Assembly: GCF_013408745.1 (NCBI RefSeq)
Contig: NZ_JACCBJ010000001.1
Location: 372,001-436,000, forward strand
From: Leifsonia soli
Lineage (GTDB): Bacteria > Actinomycetota > Actinomycetes > Actinomycetales > Microbacteriaceae
Direction of reading: 5' to 3'
Length of the DNA stretch: 64,000 nucleotides
Positions 48,505 through 56,918 of this stretch are shown here, piece by piece. The notes under the pieces are model-generated. The model saw nothing but the letters and a program-made list of their open reading frames with translations. It was not told the DNA's origin and ran no database searches. Both the position numbers and the translations under genes were made by a program. Numbering within the stretch: the first letter of the stretch is position 1; every line of letters begins with the position of its first letter.

Positions 48505-49065
48505 ATGTCCGGGCAGCAGGGAGCCCCGCTGGAGCGCCAGTTCGGAGACGTCCGCGTCCCGATGCTGGTGGCGATGGCGGGGCTTCCCGGTTCCGGGAAG
48601 TCCACCATCGCGGAGATCCTGGCCGGGCGCATGGGCGCGACGGTGATCTCGGTGGACCCGATCGAGGCGTCGATCATCCGTGCGGGGATCGATTCCGACC
48701 AGCCGACCGGGCTCGCGGCCTATCTGGTGGCCGAGACGATGGCCGAGCAGGTGCTGCTCTCCGGCCACTCGGTCGTCGTCGACGCCGTGAACGCCGTGGA
48801 GCCGGCGCGCCTGCAGTGGCGCGACCTGGCGGAGCGGTGCGACGTGAAGCTCCGTGTGATCGAGACGGTGTGCTCCGACCCCGACCTCCACGAGGAGCGC
48901 CTCGGCAAGCGCAGCGGGCTCGTCGCCGCGTACGCCGTCGAGCAGAGCACCGACGAGTACGACGAGTGGCGCGGTGCCTGCGGCACCCTGCCTCGCGTGA
49001 CGCTCGACACGGCAGCGCCGCTCGGCGAGAACGTGAACACGGCCCTCGCCTTCGTGGAGGGCTAG
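48505..49065 (+). CDS. P-loop kinase-like protein (AAA/zeta-type nucleotide kinase)
   Basis: This 186-residue protein has Walker A MAGLPGSGKSTIAEIL (about residues 27-42). A general-base-like ISVDPIEASI and VVVDAVNAVEPARLQWRDLA follow, the pattern of the small kinases related to polynucleotide kinase and zeta toxins. No antitoxin-like gene is adjacent. It begins 1 bp after atpC and ends 1 bp before yaaA, so it is probably read through from the ATP synthase operon. The substrate is unknown. Confidence 0.8.
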   Translation: MSGQQGAPLERQFGDVRVPMLVAMAGLPGSGKSTIAEILAGRMGATVISVDPIEASIIRAGIDSDQPTGLAAYLVAETMAEQVLLSGHSVVVDAVNAVEPARLQWRDLAERCDVKLRVIETVCSDPDLHEERLGKRSGLVAAYAVEQSTDEYDEWRGACGTLPRVTLDTAAPLGENVNTALAFVEG

Positions 49066-49066
49066 C

Positions 49067-49876
49067 GTGCTCATCCTGCTCCCGCCCTCCGAGACCAAGA
49101 GGGACGGGGGAGCGGGGTCTCCGCTCGCCCTGGAGCGCCTGCGCTTCCCCTCGCTGAATGCGGTCCGCCGCGAGGTCGTGGATGCGGTCGTCGAGCTGGC
49201 GGCGGATCACGATGCTGCCATCCGCGCGCTCAAGCTCGGGCCGAAGCAGGCCGGCGAGGTGGAGCGCAACCGCGGCATCCCGACGGCCCCGACCATGCGG
49301 GCGCTCGAGCGGTACACCGGTGTGCTGTACGACGCCCTGGATGCGGGCTCGCTCTCTTCGGCGGACTGGGAGGTGGCCGCCGAGTCGGTCGCTGTGCAGT
49401 CGGCACTGCTCGGTCTGGTGGGCGCGGGCGACCCGGTGCCCGCGTACCGGCTGTCGTTCGATTCGCGACTCTCGGTGCACCGCGGCGCGGCGTCGCTCAA
49501 GAAGCGCTGGGCGCAGGCCGGCGCTGCGGCGCTGGCCGAGAGGGACGACCTGCTGCTCGATCTCCGCTCCGAAGGGTATGCGGCGCTGGCGCCGTTGCCG
49601 AAGCGCGACGGCGCACACTACGTGCGTGTCCTGGCCCGCGACGAGTCGGGCCATGTCCGCGCGTTGAATCACTTCAACAAGCAGGCGAAGGGCCTGCTCA
49701 CCCGGGCGCTCATCGAGGCGGGGGCGGGCTTCCCGACCACAGCGGCACTGCTGGACTGGGCGGAGGCCGAGGGGTACGAGCTCCGGCCGGCGGCGGGCGC
49801 ATCTCGCGACCTGGAGCTCGTCGTGCCGGAGGTGCGCGGCGCGCCCGGCAACCTCATGGCGACGCTGCGGGTCTGA
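49067..49876 (+). CDS. yaaA: Peroxide stress protein YaaA (UPF0246 family)
   Basis: This 269-residue protein begins MLILLPPSETKRDGG, the UPF0246/DUF328 signature, and has KLGPKQAGEVERNR, SFDSRLSVHRG and the C-terminal ALNHFNKQAKGLLTRAL. E. coli YaaA lowers intracellular free iron during hydrogen peroxide stress and binds DNA. The start is GTG at 49067. A 19-bp sequence containing its last codons and stop is repeated in tandem beyond the gene. Confidence 0.9.
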   Translation: MLILLPPSETKRDGGAGSPLALERLRFPSLNAVRREVVDAVVELAADHDAAIRALKLGPKQAGEVERNRGIPTAPTMRALERYTGVLYDALDAGSLSSADWEVAAESVAVQSALLGLVGAGDPVPAYRLSFDSRLSVHRGAASLKKRWAQAGAAALAERDDLLLDLRSEGYAALAPLPKRDGAHYVRVLARDESGHVRALNHFNKQAKGLLTRALIEAGAGFPTTAALLDWAEAEGYELRPAAGASRDLELVVPEVRGAPGNLMATLRV

Positions 49877-49933
49877 GGCGGCGCTGCGGGTCTGAGGCGC
49901 TGCTGCGGGTGTGAGGCGCTGCTGCGGGTGTGG
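49858..49933 (+). repeat. 19-bp tandem repeats over the yaaA stop codon
   Basis: Four consecutive 19-bp units (49858, 49877, 49896, 49915) follow the pattern GGCG(A/G/C)(C/T)GCTGCGGGT(C/G)TG(A/G). The first contains the end of yaaA and its TGA; the others lie downstream. The unit length is not a multiple of three. Confidence 0.75.
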
Positions 49934-50248
49934 CGCGCCGCTCCCGGGCAACTCCCAGTGGTGCAGGAGTGAAAAGTGAGATAAGCTCACCACAAGAGAG
50001 AGGATCACTGATCCGAGGCGTGTGCGCGTACTGGTTGCGCGTCATCCGCCTCACCAAGTCGGGCCGTCGTGTGGTGGCCGGCGCATCATCCCCATGCGTC
50101 GTTTCCTGCGCCGGAGTGTGAGGCACCAAGATTCCGCCTGCGGTCGGGCACGAGCGGTACGCCCTCACCAGCGAGAATCCGGCGTCGGAGTCCGTATCCG
50201 CCGTCGGCCCGACTCTCTCGGTCCTCTCCCGTACTCCCGCAGCGACCG
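49934..50248. other. Non-coding gap between yaaA and tag, no supported gene
   Basis: This stretch lies between convergent yaaA and tag. It holds an inverted repeat GTGAG-ATAAG-CTCAC (49976-49990) overlapping a -10-like TAAGCT, and the purine run AGAGAGAGG (49995-50003). It also holds a 33-codon GTG ORF with four Cys (50020-50121) that has no good ribosome-binding site. A small RNA or a decayed gene is possible; nothing is recognisable. Confidence 0.4.
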
Positions 50249-50854
50249 TCAACCGGCGCGGAAGCAGCCCTCGAAGTGGTCGTCGACCATGCCCGTCGCC
50301 TGCATGAGCGCGTACATGGTGGTCGGCCCGACGAAGCGGAATCCTCGGCGGCGCAGTTCTTTGCTGAGCGCCGTCGACTCGGGCGTGACCGCGGGGATCT
50401 CGCCCCACTCCCGCGGCCGGTGACCGGCGCGCGGCTCCGGGGCGAAGCTCCACATGAGCTCCTCGAGCGGTACATCGAGCTGCAGCACGGCACGCGCGTT
50501 CGAGATGGTCGCCTCGATCTTGCCGCGATGCCGGATGATGCGCTCGTCCTGCAGGAGGCGCTGGACGTCGGTCTCGGTCATGGCGGCGACCTTCTCGGGG
50601 ACGAAGCCGAGGAAGTCCTCCCGGAAGGCCGGACGGCGCCGCAGGATCGTGATCCACGACAGGCCCGCCTGGAACCCTTCGAGGCACATCTTCTCGTAGA
50701 GCGCGCGCGGGTCGTGCTGCGGGCGCCCCCACTCGTCGTCGTGGTAGCGGCGGTACTCGGGATCGCTCGCCGACCACGAGCAGCGCGCAACGCCGTCCTC
50801 GCCGATGACGAGCGCGGAGCGGAGGGGTGTCGGTGTCGTCGTCGCGTCGCTCAT
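50249..50854 (-). CDS. tag: DNA-3-methyladenine glycosylase I
   Basis: This 201-residue protein removes 3-methyladenine from alkylated DNA. It has the family signature ARCSWSASDPEYRRYHDDEWG with the zinc-site Cys and His, LYEKMCLEGFQAGLSWITIL, and the C-terminal GMVDDHFEGC with the second His-Cys pair. The ATG at 50854 overlaps the stop of ogt (ATGA), so the two alkylation-repair genes are coupled. Upstream in-frame sequence belongs to ogt read in another frame. Confidence 0.94.
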   Translation of the reverse strand: MSDATTTPTPLRSALVIGEDGVARCSWSASDPEYRRYHDDEWGRPQHDPRALYEKMCLEGFQAGLSWITILRRRPAFREDFLGFVPEKVAAMTETDVQRLLQDERIIRHRGKIEATISNARAVLQLDVPLEELMWSFAPEPRAGHRPREWGEIPAVTPESTALSKELRRRGFRFVGPTTMYALMQATGMVDDHFEGCFRAG

Positions 50855-51348
50855 GCGGCCAGCAGGATCCCCTCGTGCTCGAGAAGCCACAGCTTGGTGG
50901 GGATGCCGTCGCCCCCGCTGTAGCCGGTGACGCGGCCGCTGGAGGACAGCACGCGGTGGCAGCCCACGATGATCGGCACCGGGTTGGCCCCGACGGCCCC
51001 GCCGATCGCCCGGCCGTAGCCCGCGTGGCCGAGGGAGGCGCCCAGCTCGCCGTACGAGACGAACGTGCCGAACTCCAGTGACGCGAGCCGCTGCCATACC
51101 GCCTGGCGGAACGGCGTGCCCGTCAGACGCACGGGCACGTCGAAGGCCCGCCGCGAGCCGGAGAAGTATTCCTCCAGCTGGGCGGCCGCGTCGTCGAGCA
51201 CGGGCGTGCTGCGTTCGGGATGGTCTTCGAGAGGGAGGTGACCCGATCGCTCGATGGAGAGAGAGGTGACGGCGGTGCCGTCACTGGTCAGTTCGAGCCG
51301 CCCGATGGGGCTCGTGGTGCGGAGGAGATAGGCGAAGGAACTGCTCAT
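50851..51348 (-). CDS. ogt: Methylated-DNA--protein-cysteine methyltransferase
   Basis: This 165-residue suicide enzyme transfers the O6-methyl group of guanine to its own cysteine. The helix-turn-helix region FGTFVSYGELGASLGHAGYG and RAIGGAVGANPVPIIVGCHRVL are conserved. The active site reads VGCHRV, with Gly where most family members have Pro (PCHRV). It is the first gene of the ogt-tag operon and is divergent from the aldo/keto reductase. Confidence 0.94.
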   Translation of the reverse strand: MSSSFAYLLRTTSPIGRLELTSDGTAVTSLSIERSGHLPLEDHPERSTPVLDDAAAQLEEYFSGSRRAFDVPVRLTGTPFRQAVWQRLASLEFGTFVSYGELGASLGHAGYGRAIGGAVGANPVPIIVGCHRVLSSSGRVTGYSGGDGIPTKLWLLEHEGILLAA

Positions 51349-51471
51349 GGGACGACTCTAGGGCGCGCCACCGACGCGCACTCGCGGGAATCGGACATCG
51401 GGGGATAACTGCCGCTGCCCCGGATCTGTGGACGATTCCGTGGTGCCCGACGCGGGGAGAAGCGCCCTGCC

Positions 51472-51477
51472 TAGACT
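51472..51477 (+). promoter_or_regulatory. -10 box of the aldo/keto reductase gene (leaderless)
   Basis: TAGACT ends 6 nt before the ATG at 51484 and no ribosome-binding site lies between them, implying a leaderless transcript. Confidence 0.55.
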
Positions 51478-51483
51478 CGACGC

Positions 51484-52455
51484 ATGGCGAACATCGAATA
51501 CCGCACCCTCGGCCGCTCCGGCCTCGTCGTCTCCACCATCGGCCTCGGCTGCAACAACTTCGGCCGGAAGGACACGCTCACCGAGACGCAGGAGGGCACC
51601 GATGCGGTGATCGGCGCCGCGATCGACGCCGGCGTGACGCTGTTCGACACCGCCGACATCTACGGCTCCGAGCGCGGCCTCTCCGAGACGCTCATGGGCA
51701 AGGCGCTGGAGGGCAAGCGCGACCGCATCGTCCTCGCCACGAAGTTCGGGATGGACATGGCCGGCCTGAACGGACCGGACTGGGATGCGCGCGCCTCCCG
51801 CCGCTACATCCGTCTCGCCGTCGAGAGCTCGCTCCGCCGGCTGCGCACCGACTGGATCGACCTCTACCAGCTGCACCGCCCGGACGGCGTGACACCCATC
51901 GAGGAGACCCTGGCGACCCTGGACGACCTGATCGCCGAGGGCAAGATCCGCTACATCGGCCACTCCAATCTGGCGGGGTGGCAGATCGCAGAGGCGGAGT
52001 TCACCGCGCGTCTGCACGGGCATCCGAAGTTCATCTCCGCCCAGAATGAGTACAGCCTCCTCGCGCGCGACGTCGAGCGCGAGGTGCTGCCGGCCGTGAA
52101 CCGCTACGGCCTCGGCTTCCTGCCGTTCTTCCCGCTCTACAACGGCCTGTTCACCGGCAAGTTCACCCGGGAGGGCGGCCCGTCCGACAGCCGGATCATG
52201 CACCTCCGCCGCCACCTGCTCGACGAGGCCCCGTGGGACAGGATCGAGCGCTACCAGGCGTTCTGCGACGAGCGTGGAGTGACCATGCTCGCCGCGACCT
52301 TCGCGTGGCTGCTCGCCCAGCCGGGCCTGTCGAGCGTCATCGCGGGCGCGACGAAGCCGGAGCAGATCGTCGCCAACGCCGAGGCGGCGACCGCCTGGAA
52401 GCCCACCGCCGCCGAGGTCGCCGAGATCGGGGAGATCTTCGCGCCCGCCGCCTGA
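51484..52455 (+). CDS. Aldo/keto reductase
   Basis: This 323-residue NADPH-dependent oxidoreductase of the AKR fold starts IEYRTLGRSGLVVSTIGLGC. It has the catalytic tetrad: Asp/Tyr in FDTADIYGSERG, Lys in LATKFG and His in YQLHRPD. The C-terminal cofactor site is SSVIAGATKPEQIVANAEA. It resembles general-stress reductases such as YhdN. The substrate is unknown. It stands alone between the ogt-tag and TetR-ABC units. Confidence 0.92.
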   Translation: MANIEYRTLGRSGLVVSTIGLGCNNFGRKDTLTETQEGTDAVIGAAIDAGVTLFDTADIYGSERGLSETLMGKALEGKRDRIVLATKFGMDMAGLNGPDWDARASRRYIRLAVESSLRRLRTDWIDLYQLHRPDGVTPIEETLATLDDLIAEGKIRYIGHSNLAGWQIAEAEFTARLHGHPKFISAQNEYSLLARDVEREVLPAVNRYGLGFLPFFPLYNGLFTGKFTREGGPSDSRIMHLRRHLLDEAPWDRIERYQAFCDERGVTMLAATFAWLLAQPGLSSVIAGATKPEQIVANAEAATAWKPTAAEVAEIGEIFAPAA

Positions 52456-52476
52456 AATGCGTGCTCTCGAACTCTT

Positions 52477-52504
52477 GTGAGTGAGCACTCACTCCGAGTA
52501 GAGT
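52477..52504 (+). promoter_or_regulatory. TetR operator and -10 box
   Basis: GTGAGTG-AG-CACTCAC (52477-52492) is a perfect 7-2-7 inverted repeat, a form common for TetR operators. The -10 hexamer TAGAGT (52499-52504) lies 6 bp further and 6 nt before the GTG start of the TetR gene. Repressor binding would cover the -35 region. Confidence 0.7.
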
Positions 52505-52510
52505 CGCCGC

Positions 52511-53143
52511 GTGACGAACGACGCTGCGACCGACGACCCGCCGCGCTCCCGCGCGCAGCCGATGGCCGCGGAGGATCGCAAGGCGATGATCATCGAGGCG
52601 GTCATCCCGCTGCTGCTCGAGCACGGGCGCGGGATGACCTCGCGCCAGATCGCCGACGCGGCCGGTATCGCCGAGGGCACGATCTTCCGCGCCTTCGGCG
52701 ACAAGGAGACGCTCATCACGGCGGCGATCGAGAAGTACCTCGACCCGGAGCCGCTGCGTGAGGCGCTCCGCAGGATCGACCCATCGCTCCCGCTGGAGAA
52801 CAAGATGCGCGCGATCCTGTACCTGCTGCGGGAGCGATTCCAGAGCGTCATGCGGATCATTCCGGTCCTCGGCCAGCAGCGGCCGCCCGTCCCGGAGGAG
52901 CGCGGCGAGTTCGCCCAGATCATCGCCCGGATCCTGGAGCCGGAGGCGGCCGAGCTGAACTGGCCGCCGGAGCGCGTTGCGCACCTGCTGCGGCTGATGA
53001 GCTTCTCCTCCGCGTTCCCCGCGCTCAACGAGGGCGTCGAGTTCAGCATCGACGATCTCGCCCGGATGACGCTGGTCGGTGTCGCCGGGACCTCGCCCCA
53101 CGTCCTCATCCCGTCATCCGACACGGAGGCATCATGCTCCTGA
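52511..53143 (+). CDS. TetR-family repressor of the adjacent ABC exporter
   Basis: This 210-residue protein has an N-terminal helix-turn-helix (MTSRQIADAAGIAEGTIFRA, about residues 42-61, then FGDKETLI). A C-terminal ligand-binding domain without a recognisable signature follows. It begins with a leaderless GTG behind a palindromic operator. Its 3' end overlaps the first exporter gene by 10 bp, so repressor and pump are co-expressed and autoregulated, probably in response to a toxic compound. Confidence 0.92.
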   Translation: MTNDAATDDPPRSRAQPMAAEDRKAMIIEAVIPLLLEHGRGMTSRQIADAAGIAEGTIFRAFGDKETLITAAIEKYLDPEPLREALRRIDPSLPLENKMRAILYLLRERFQSVMRIIPVLGQQRPPVPEERGEFAQIIARILEPEAAELNWPPERVAHLLRLMSFSSAFPALNEGVEFSIDDLARMTLVGVAGTSPHVLIPSSDTEASCS

Positions 53144-54867
53144 GACTGCTCGGCCGGTTCCTCCGGCCGCACTGGCCGCTCCTGATCGGGGTGATCGTCT
53201 TCCAGCTGGCGCAGTCGCTGCTCTCGCTCTGGCTGCCGACGCTCAACGCCGCCATCACCGACAACGGCATCGCGAAGGGCGACACCGGGTACATCATGGC
53301 CGTCGGCGCCGAGATGCTCGGGGTGACGCTGGTGCAGGTCGCCTGCGCCATCACCGCGGTGTACTTCGGGGCGAAGGTCGCCATGCTCGTCGGCCGCGAC
53401 CTCCGCGAGGCGATCTTCCGCCGCGTCGGCGAGTTCTCCGAGCGCGAGGTCTCGTCGTTCGGTGCGCCGTCGCTGATCACCCGCAACACCAACGACGTCC
53501 AGCAGGTGCAGATGCTGGTGATGATGACGTGCACGCTGCTCGTGTCCGCCCCCATCCTGGCGGTCGGCGGGATCGTGCTGGCGATGCAGCAGGACATCGA
53601 GCTGTCCTGGCTGATCGCTGTGAGCGTCCCGGCGCTGCTGGTCGCGGTGAGCATCATCATCGCCCGCATGGTTCCGCTGTTCCGGCGGATGCAGGACAGG
53701 ATCGACCGGGTCAACCGCGTCCTGCGGGAGCAGCTGACCGGGCTCCGCGTCGTGCGGGCGTTCGTCCGCGAGCGCATCGAGACCGACCGGTTCCGCACCG
53801 CGAACGACGAGGTGACGGAGACGGCGCTCAAGGCCGGCCGGCTGTTCGCGCTGATGTTCCCGATCGTGATGCTCGTGCTGAACGTGTCGAGTGTCGCGGT
53901 GATCTGGTTCGGCTCGTTCCGGGTGCAGGACGGCTCCCTCCAGGTGGGGACGCTCACGGCCTTCCTGCAGTACCTCATGCAGATCCTCATGGGCGTGATG
54001 ATGTCCACGATGATGGCGGTCCTCGTGCCGCGCGCCTCGGTGTGCGCCGACCGCATCGGCGAGGTGCTCGGAACGGAGCCGTCCGTCCGCGCCTCCGAGA
54101 ACCCGGTCACCGAGGTCGAGGCGCACGGAACGGTGGAGTTCGTCGACGTCGGCTTCTCGTATCCCGGAGCGGAGCATCCCGTGCTCACCGACATCACCTT
54201 CCTCGCCGAGGCGGGCCGGACCACGGCCATCATCGGCAGCACCGGCGCGGGCAAGACGACGCTGGTGAACCTCATCCCGCGTCTGTTCGATGCGACGAGC
54301 GGGATCGTGCTGGTCGACGGTGTGGATGTCGCGGAGCTCGATCCGGAGGTGCTGTGGTCGCGCATCGGGATCGTCCCGCAGCGTCCCTACCTGTTCTCCG
54401 GGACGGTCGCGTCGAACCTGCGCTACGGCAACCCGGACGCCACCGACGACGAGCTGTGGCACGCCCTCGAGGTGGCGCAGGCCCGCGACTTCGTCGAGGC
54501 GATGCCGGAGGGCCTCGACGCGCCCATCGCGCAGGGCGGCACCAACGTGTCCGGCGGCCAGCGGCAGCGGCTCGCGATCGCCCGCGCGCTGGTGCGGAAG
54601 CCCGAGATCTTCGTCTTCGACGACTCGTTCTCCGCACTCGACACGGCGACCGACGCCCGGCTGCGGGCGGCCCTCGCCCGGGATGTCACCGACGCGACCA
54701 TGATCGTTGTCGCGCAGCGGGTGTCCACCATCGTGGACGCCGACCAGATCATCGTCCTCGACGACGGCCGCGTGGTCGGCCGCGGGACGCACGACGAACT
54801 CCTCGAGAGCAACGAGACCTACGCCGAGATCGTCTCGTCGCAGCTCGCGGCTCAGGATGCGGCATAG
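53134..54867 (+). CDS. Heterodimeric ABC exporter, subunit with degenerate ATP site
   Basis: This 577-residue protein has six membrane helices (about residues 1-300) and an ATPase domain. Walker A is GSTGAGKT (368-375) and the signature VSGGQ (472-476). Walker B ends Asp496-Asp497, so the catalytic Glu is replaced by Asp, and the H-loop His is Gln528 (VVAQRVSTI). These are the hallmarks of the degenerate half of exporters such as TM287/288 and LmrCD. The partner is the next gene. Confidence 0.93.
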   Translation: MLLRLLGRFLRPHWPLLIGVIVFQLAQSLLSLWLPTLNAAITDNGIAKGDTGYIMAVGAEMLGVTLVQVACAITAVYFGAKVAMLVGRDLREAIFRRVGEFSEREVSSFGAPSLITRNTNDVQQVQMLVMMTCTLLVSAPILAVGGIVLAMQQDIELSWLIAVSVPALLVAVSIIIARMVPLFRRMQDRIDRVNRVLREQLTGLRVVRAFVRERIETDRFRTANDEVTETALKAGRLFALMFPIVMLVLNVSSVAVIWFGSFRVQDGSLQVGTLTAFLQYLMQILMGVMMSTMMAVLVPRASVCADRIGEVLGTEPSVRASENPVTEVEAHGTVEFVDVGFSYPGAEHPVLTDITFLAEAGRTTAIIGSTGAGKTTLVNLIPRLFDATSGIVLVDGVDVAELDPEVLWSRIGIVPQRPYLFSGTVASNLRYGNPDATDDELWHALEVAQARDFVEAMPEGLDAPIAQGGTNVSGGQRQRLAIARALVRKPEIFVFDDSFSALDTATDARLRAALARDVTDATMIVVAQRVSTIVDADQIIVLDDGRVVGRGTHDELLESNETYAEIVSSQLAAQDAA

Positions 54868-54878
54868 GGAGAACCGGG

Positions 54879-56852
54879 ATGAGCGACAAGACGACGACCC
54901 CCGAGCGGCCGGCCGGCCCTCCGATCCGGCGTGGCCCCGGTGGGGGAGGACCGTTCGCCGGGATGGGCATGCCCGTCCAGAAGTCGATGAACTTCGGCCC
55001 GAGCGCGAAGCGCCTTCTCGGGCGCCTCCGCCCCGAGTGGCTGCCGCTCGCCGCGGTCACCCTGCTCGCGGTGGTGTCGGTGACGCTCGCGGTGCTGGGG
55101 CCGAAGCTCCTCGGCAACGCGATCAACCTGGTGTTCGCCGGCGCGCTCTCGCTGCAGTTCCCGAAAGGGGTGACGCAGGCTCAGGTCATCGCGGGCCTCC
55201 GCGCGAACGGGCAGGACCAGTACGCCGACCTGCTCTCCGGCACGACGTTCACGCCGGGAGCGGGCATCGATTTCACCGCGGTCGGCCAGACCCTGCTCTG
55301 GGTGCTCGCGCTGTACGTCCTCTCGTCGGTGTTCAGCTACCTCCAGGCGTACGTGCTCAACGGCATCACCCAGCGCACCGTGTACCGCCTGCGCTCGGAT
55401 GTCGAGGACAAGCTGCACCGCCTCCCGCTGCGGTACTTCGACGGGATGCAGCGCGGCGAGCTGCTCAGCCGGGTCACCAATGACATCGACAACATCTCGC
55501 AGTCGCTGCAGCAGACGATGAGCCAGCTGCTCACCTCGCTGCTGACCGTCGTCGGCGTCGTCGTGCTGATGTTCGTGATCTCGCCGCTGCTCGCCCTGAT
55601 CGCGTTGATCACCATCCCGCTGACGCTGGTGATCACGACGCTCATCGCGAAGCGGTCGCAGAAGCTGTTCGTCGCCCAGTGGCGGCACACCGGCGAGCTG
55701 AACGGCCAGATCGAGGAGGCCTTCACCGGTCACTCGCTGGTCAAGGTGTTCGGGCGGCACCGCGAGGTGGAGGCCCGGTTCCGCGAGAAGAACCAGGAGA
55801 TGTACCGGGCGAGCTTCGGCGCGCAGTTCATCTCGGGCATCATCATGCCGGCGATGATGTTCGTCGGGAACCTGATGTACGTCGCCATCGCGGTGGTCGG
55901 CGGACTCCAGGTGGCCATGGGGGCGATGCAGCTGGGCGACGTGACCGCGTTCATCCAGTACTCCCGCCAGTTCACGCAGCCGCTCACCCAGCTCGGGTCG
56001 ATGGCGAACCTGCTGCAGTCGGGCGTCGCGAGCGCCGAGCGCGTCTTCGAGCTGCTCGACGCCGACGAGCAGTCGCCCGACCCGCGCACGCCGGCGAGCC
56101 CGTCCGGCACCCAGGGGCTCCTGGCGTTCGAGGACGTGTCGTTCCGCTACGTGGAGGACACCCCGCTCATCGAGCACCTGTCGCTGGTGGCGCAACCCGG
56201 CCAGACCGTGGCGATCGTCGGTCCGACGGGAGCGGGCAAGACGACGCTCGTGAACCTGATGATGCGCTTCTACGAGCTCGACGGCGGGCGGATCACCCTG
56301 GACGGCGTCGACATCGCGTCGATGAGCAGGCACGACCTGCGGAGCCGCATGGGCATGGTGCTGCAGGACACCTGGCTGTTCAAGGGCACCATCCGCGACA
56401 ACATCCTCTACGGCCGCCCCGACGCGTCCGAGGAGGAGGTGCTGGATGCGGCGCGCGCGACGTACGTCGACCGTTTCGTCCACTCGCTGCCCGACGGCTA
56501 CGACACCATCCTCGACGACGAGGGCTCGAACATCTCGGCGGGGGAGAAGCAGCTGCTCACGATCGCGCGCGCGTTCCTGGCGCGGCCGAGCGTGCTCATC
56601 CTCGACGAGGCGACTTCGTCCGTCGACACCCGCACGGAGCTGCTCGTGCAGAAGGCGATGAGTGCGCTGCGCGCGGACCGGACGTCGTTCGTGATCGCGC
56701 ACCGGCTGTCCACCATCCGCGATGCCGATCTCATCCTGGTGATGGAGGCGGGCCGTATCGTCGAGCAGGGGACGCACGCCGAGCTGCTGGCCCGCGGCGG
56801 CGCGTACTGCTCCCTCTACAACGCGCAGTTCGCCGGGGCGGCGAGCGAGTAA
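54879..56852 (+). CDS. Heterodimeric ABC exporter, catalytic subunit
   Basis: This 657-residue partner has a cytoplasmic Pro/Gly-rich N-terminus. A 45-residue extracytoplasmic insertion lies between helices 1 and 2 (about 88-133), and six helices precede the ATPase. Walker A is GPTGAGKT (448-455). Walker B is LILDEATSSVD with the catalytic Glu577, and the H-loop has His608. Its signature is ISAGE (552-556) rather than LSGGQ. That signature faces the degenerate Walker site of the partner, so one of the two ATP sites is degenerate on both faces. It starts 11 bp after the first subunit. Confidence 0.93.
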   Translation: MSDKTTTPERPAGPPIRRGPGGGGPFAGMGMPVQKSMNFGPSAKRLLGRLRPEWLPLAAVTLLAVVSVTLAVLGPKLLGNAINLVFAGALSLQFPKGVTQAQVIAGLRANGQDQYADLLSGTTFTPGAGIDFTAVGQTLLWVLALYVLSSVFSYLQAYVLNGITQRTVYRLRSDVEDKLHRLPLRYFDGMQRGELLSRVTNDIDNISQSLQQTMSQLLTSLLTVVGVVVLMFVISPLLALIALITIPLTLVITTLIAKRSQKLFVAQWRHTGELNGQIEEAFTGHSLVKVFGRHREVEARFREKNQEMYRASFGAQFISGIIMPAMMFVGNLMYVAIAVVGGLQVAMGAMQLGDVTAFIQYSRQFTQPLTQLGSMANLLQSGVASAERVFELLDADEQSPDPRTPASPSGTQGLLAFEDVSFRYVEDTPLIEHLSLVAQPGQTVAIVGPTGAGKTTLVNLMMRFYELDGGRITLDGVDIASMSRHDLRSRMGMVLQDTWLFKGTIRDNILYGRPDASEEEVLDAARATYVDRFVHSLPDGYDTILDDEGSNISAGEKQLLTIARAFLARPSVLILDEATSSVDTRTELLVQKAMSALRADRTSFVIAHRLSTIRDADLILVMEAGRIVEQGTHAELLARGGAYCSLYNAQFAGAASE

Positions 56853-56879
56853 GGGGTCGACGCGTCTGAATGAGTGCCG

Positions 56880-56895
56880 TACAGTTGTACGTACA
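56880..56895 (+). promoter_or_regulatory. Promoter/operator of the toxin-antitoxin pair
   Basis: The -10-like hexamer TACAGT (56880-56885) adjoins the perfect palindrome TGTAC-GTACA (56886-56895), 23 bp before the antitoxin ATG. GTACAG also occurs twice as a direct repeat here. This suits autorepression by a ribbon-helix-helix antitoxin. Confidence 0.5.
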
Positions 56896-56918
56896 GCACG
56901 TTTGTCGAGAGGGATGTC

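Noticed and set aside
48505..49065. P-loop kinase as a zeta toxin
   Set aside because: No epsilon-type antitoxin lies next to it, and it is flanked at 1-bp distance by housekeeping genes.
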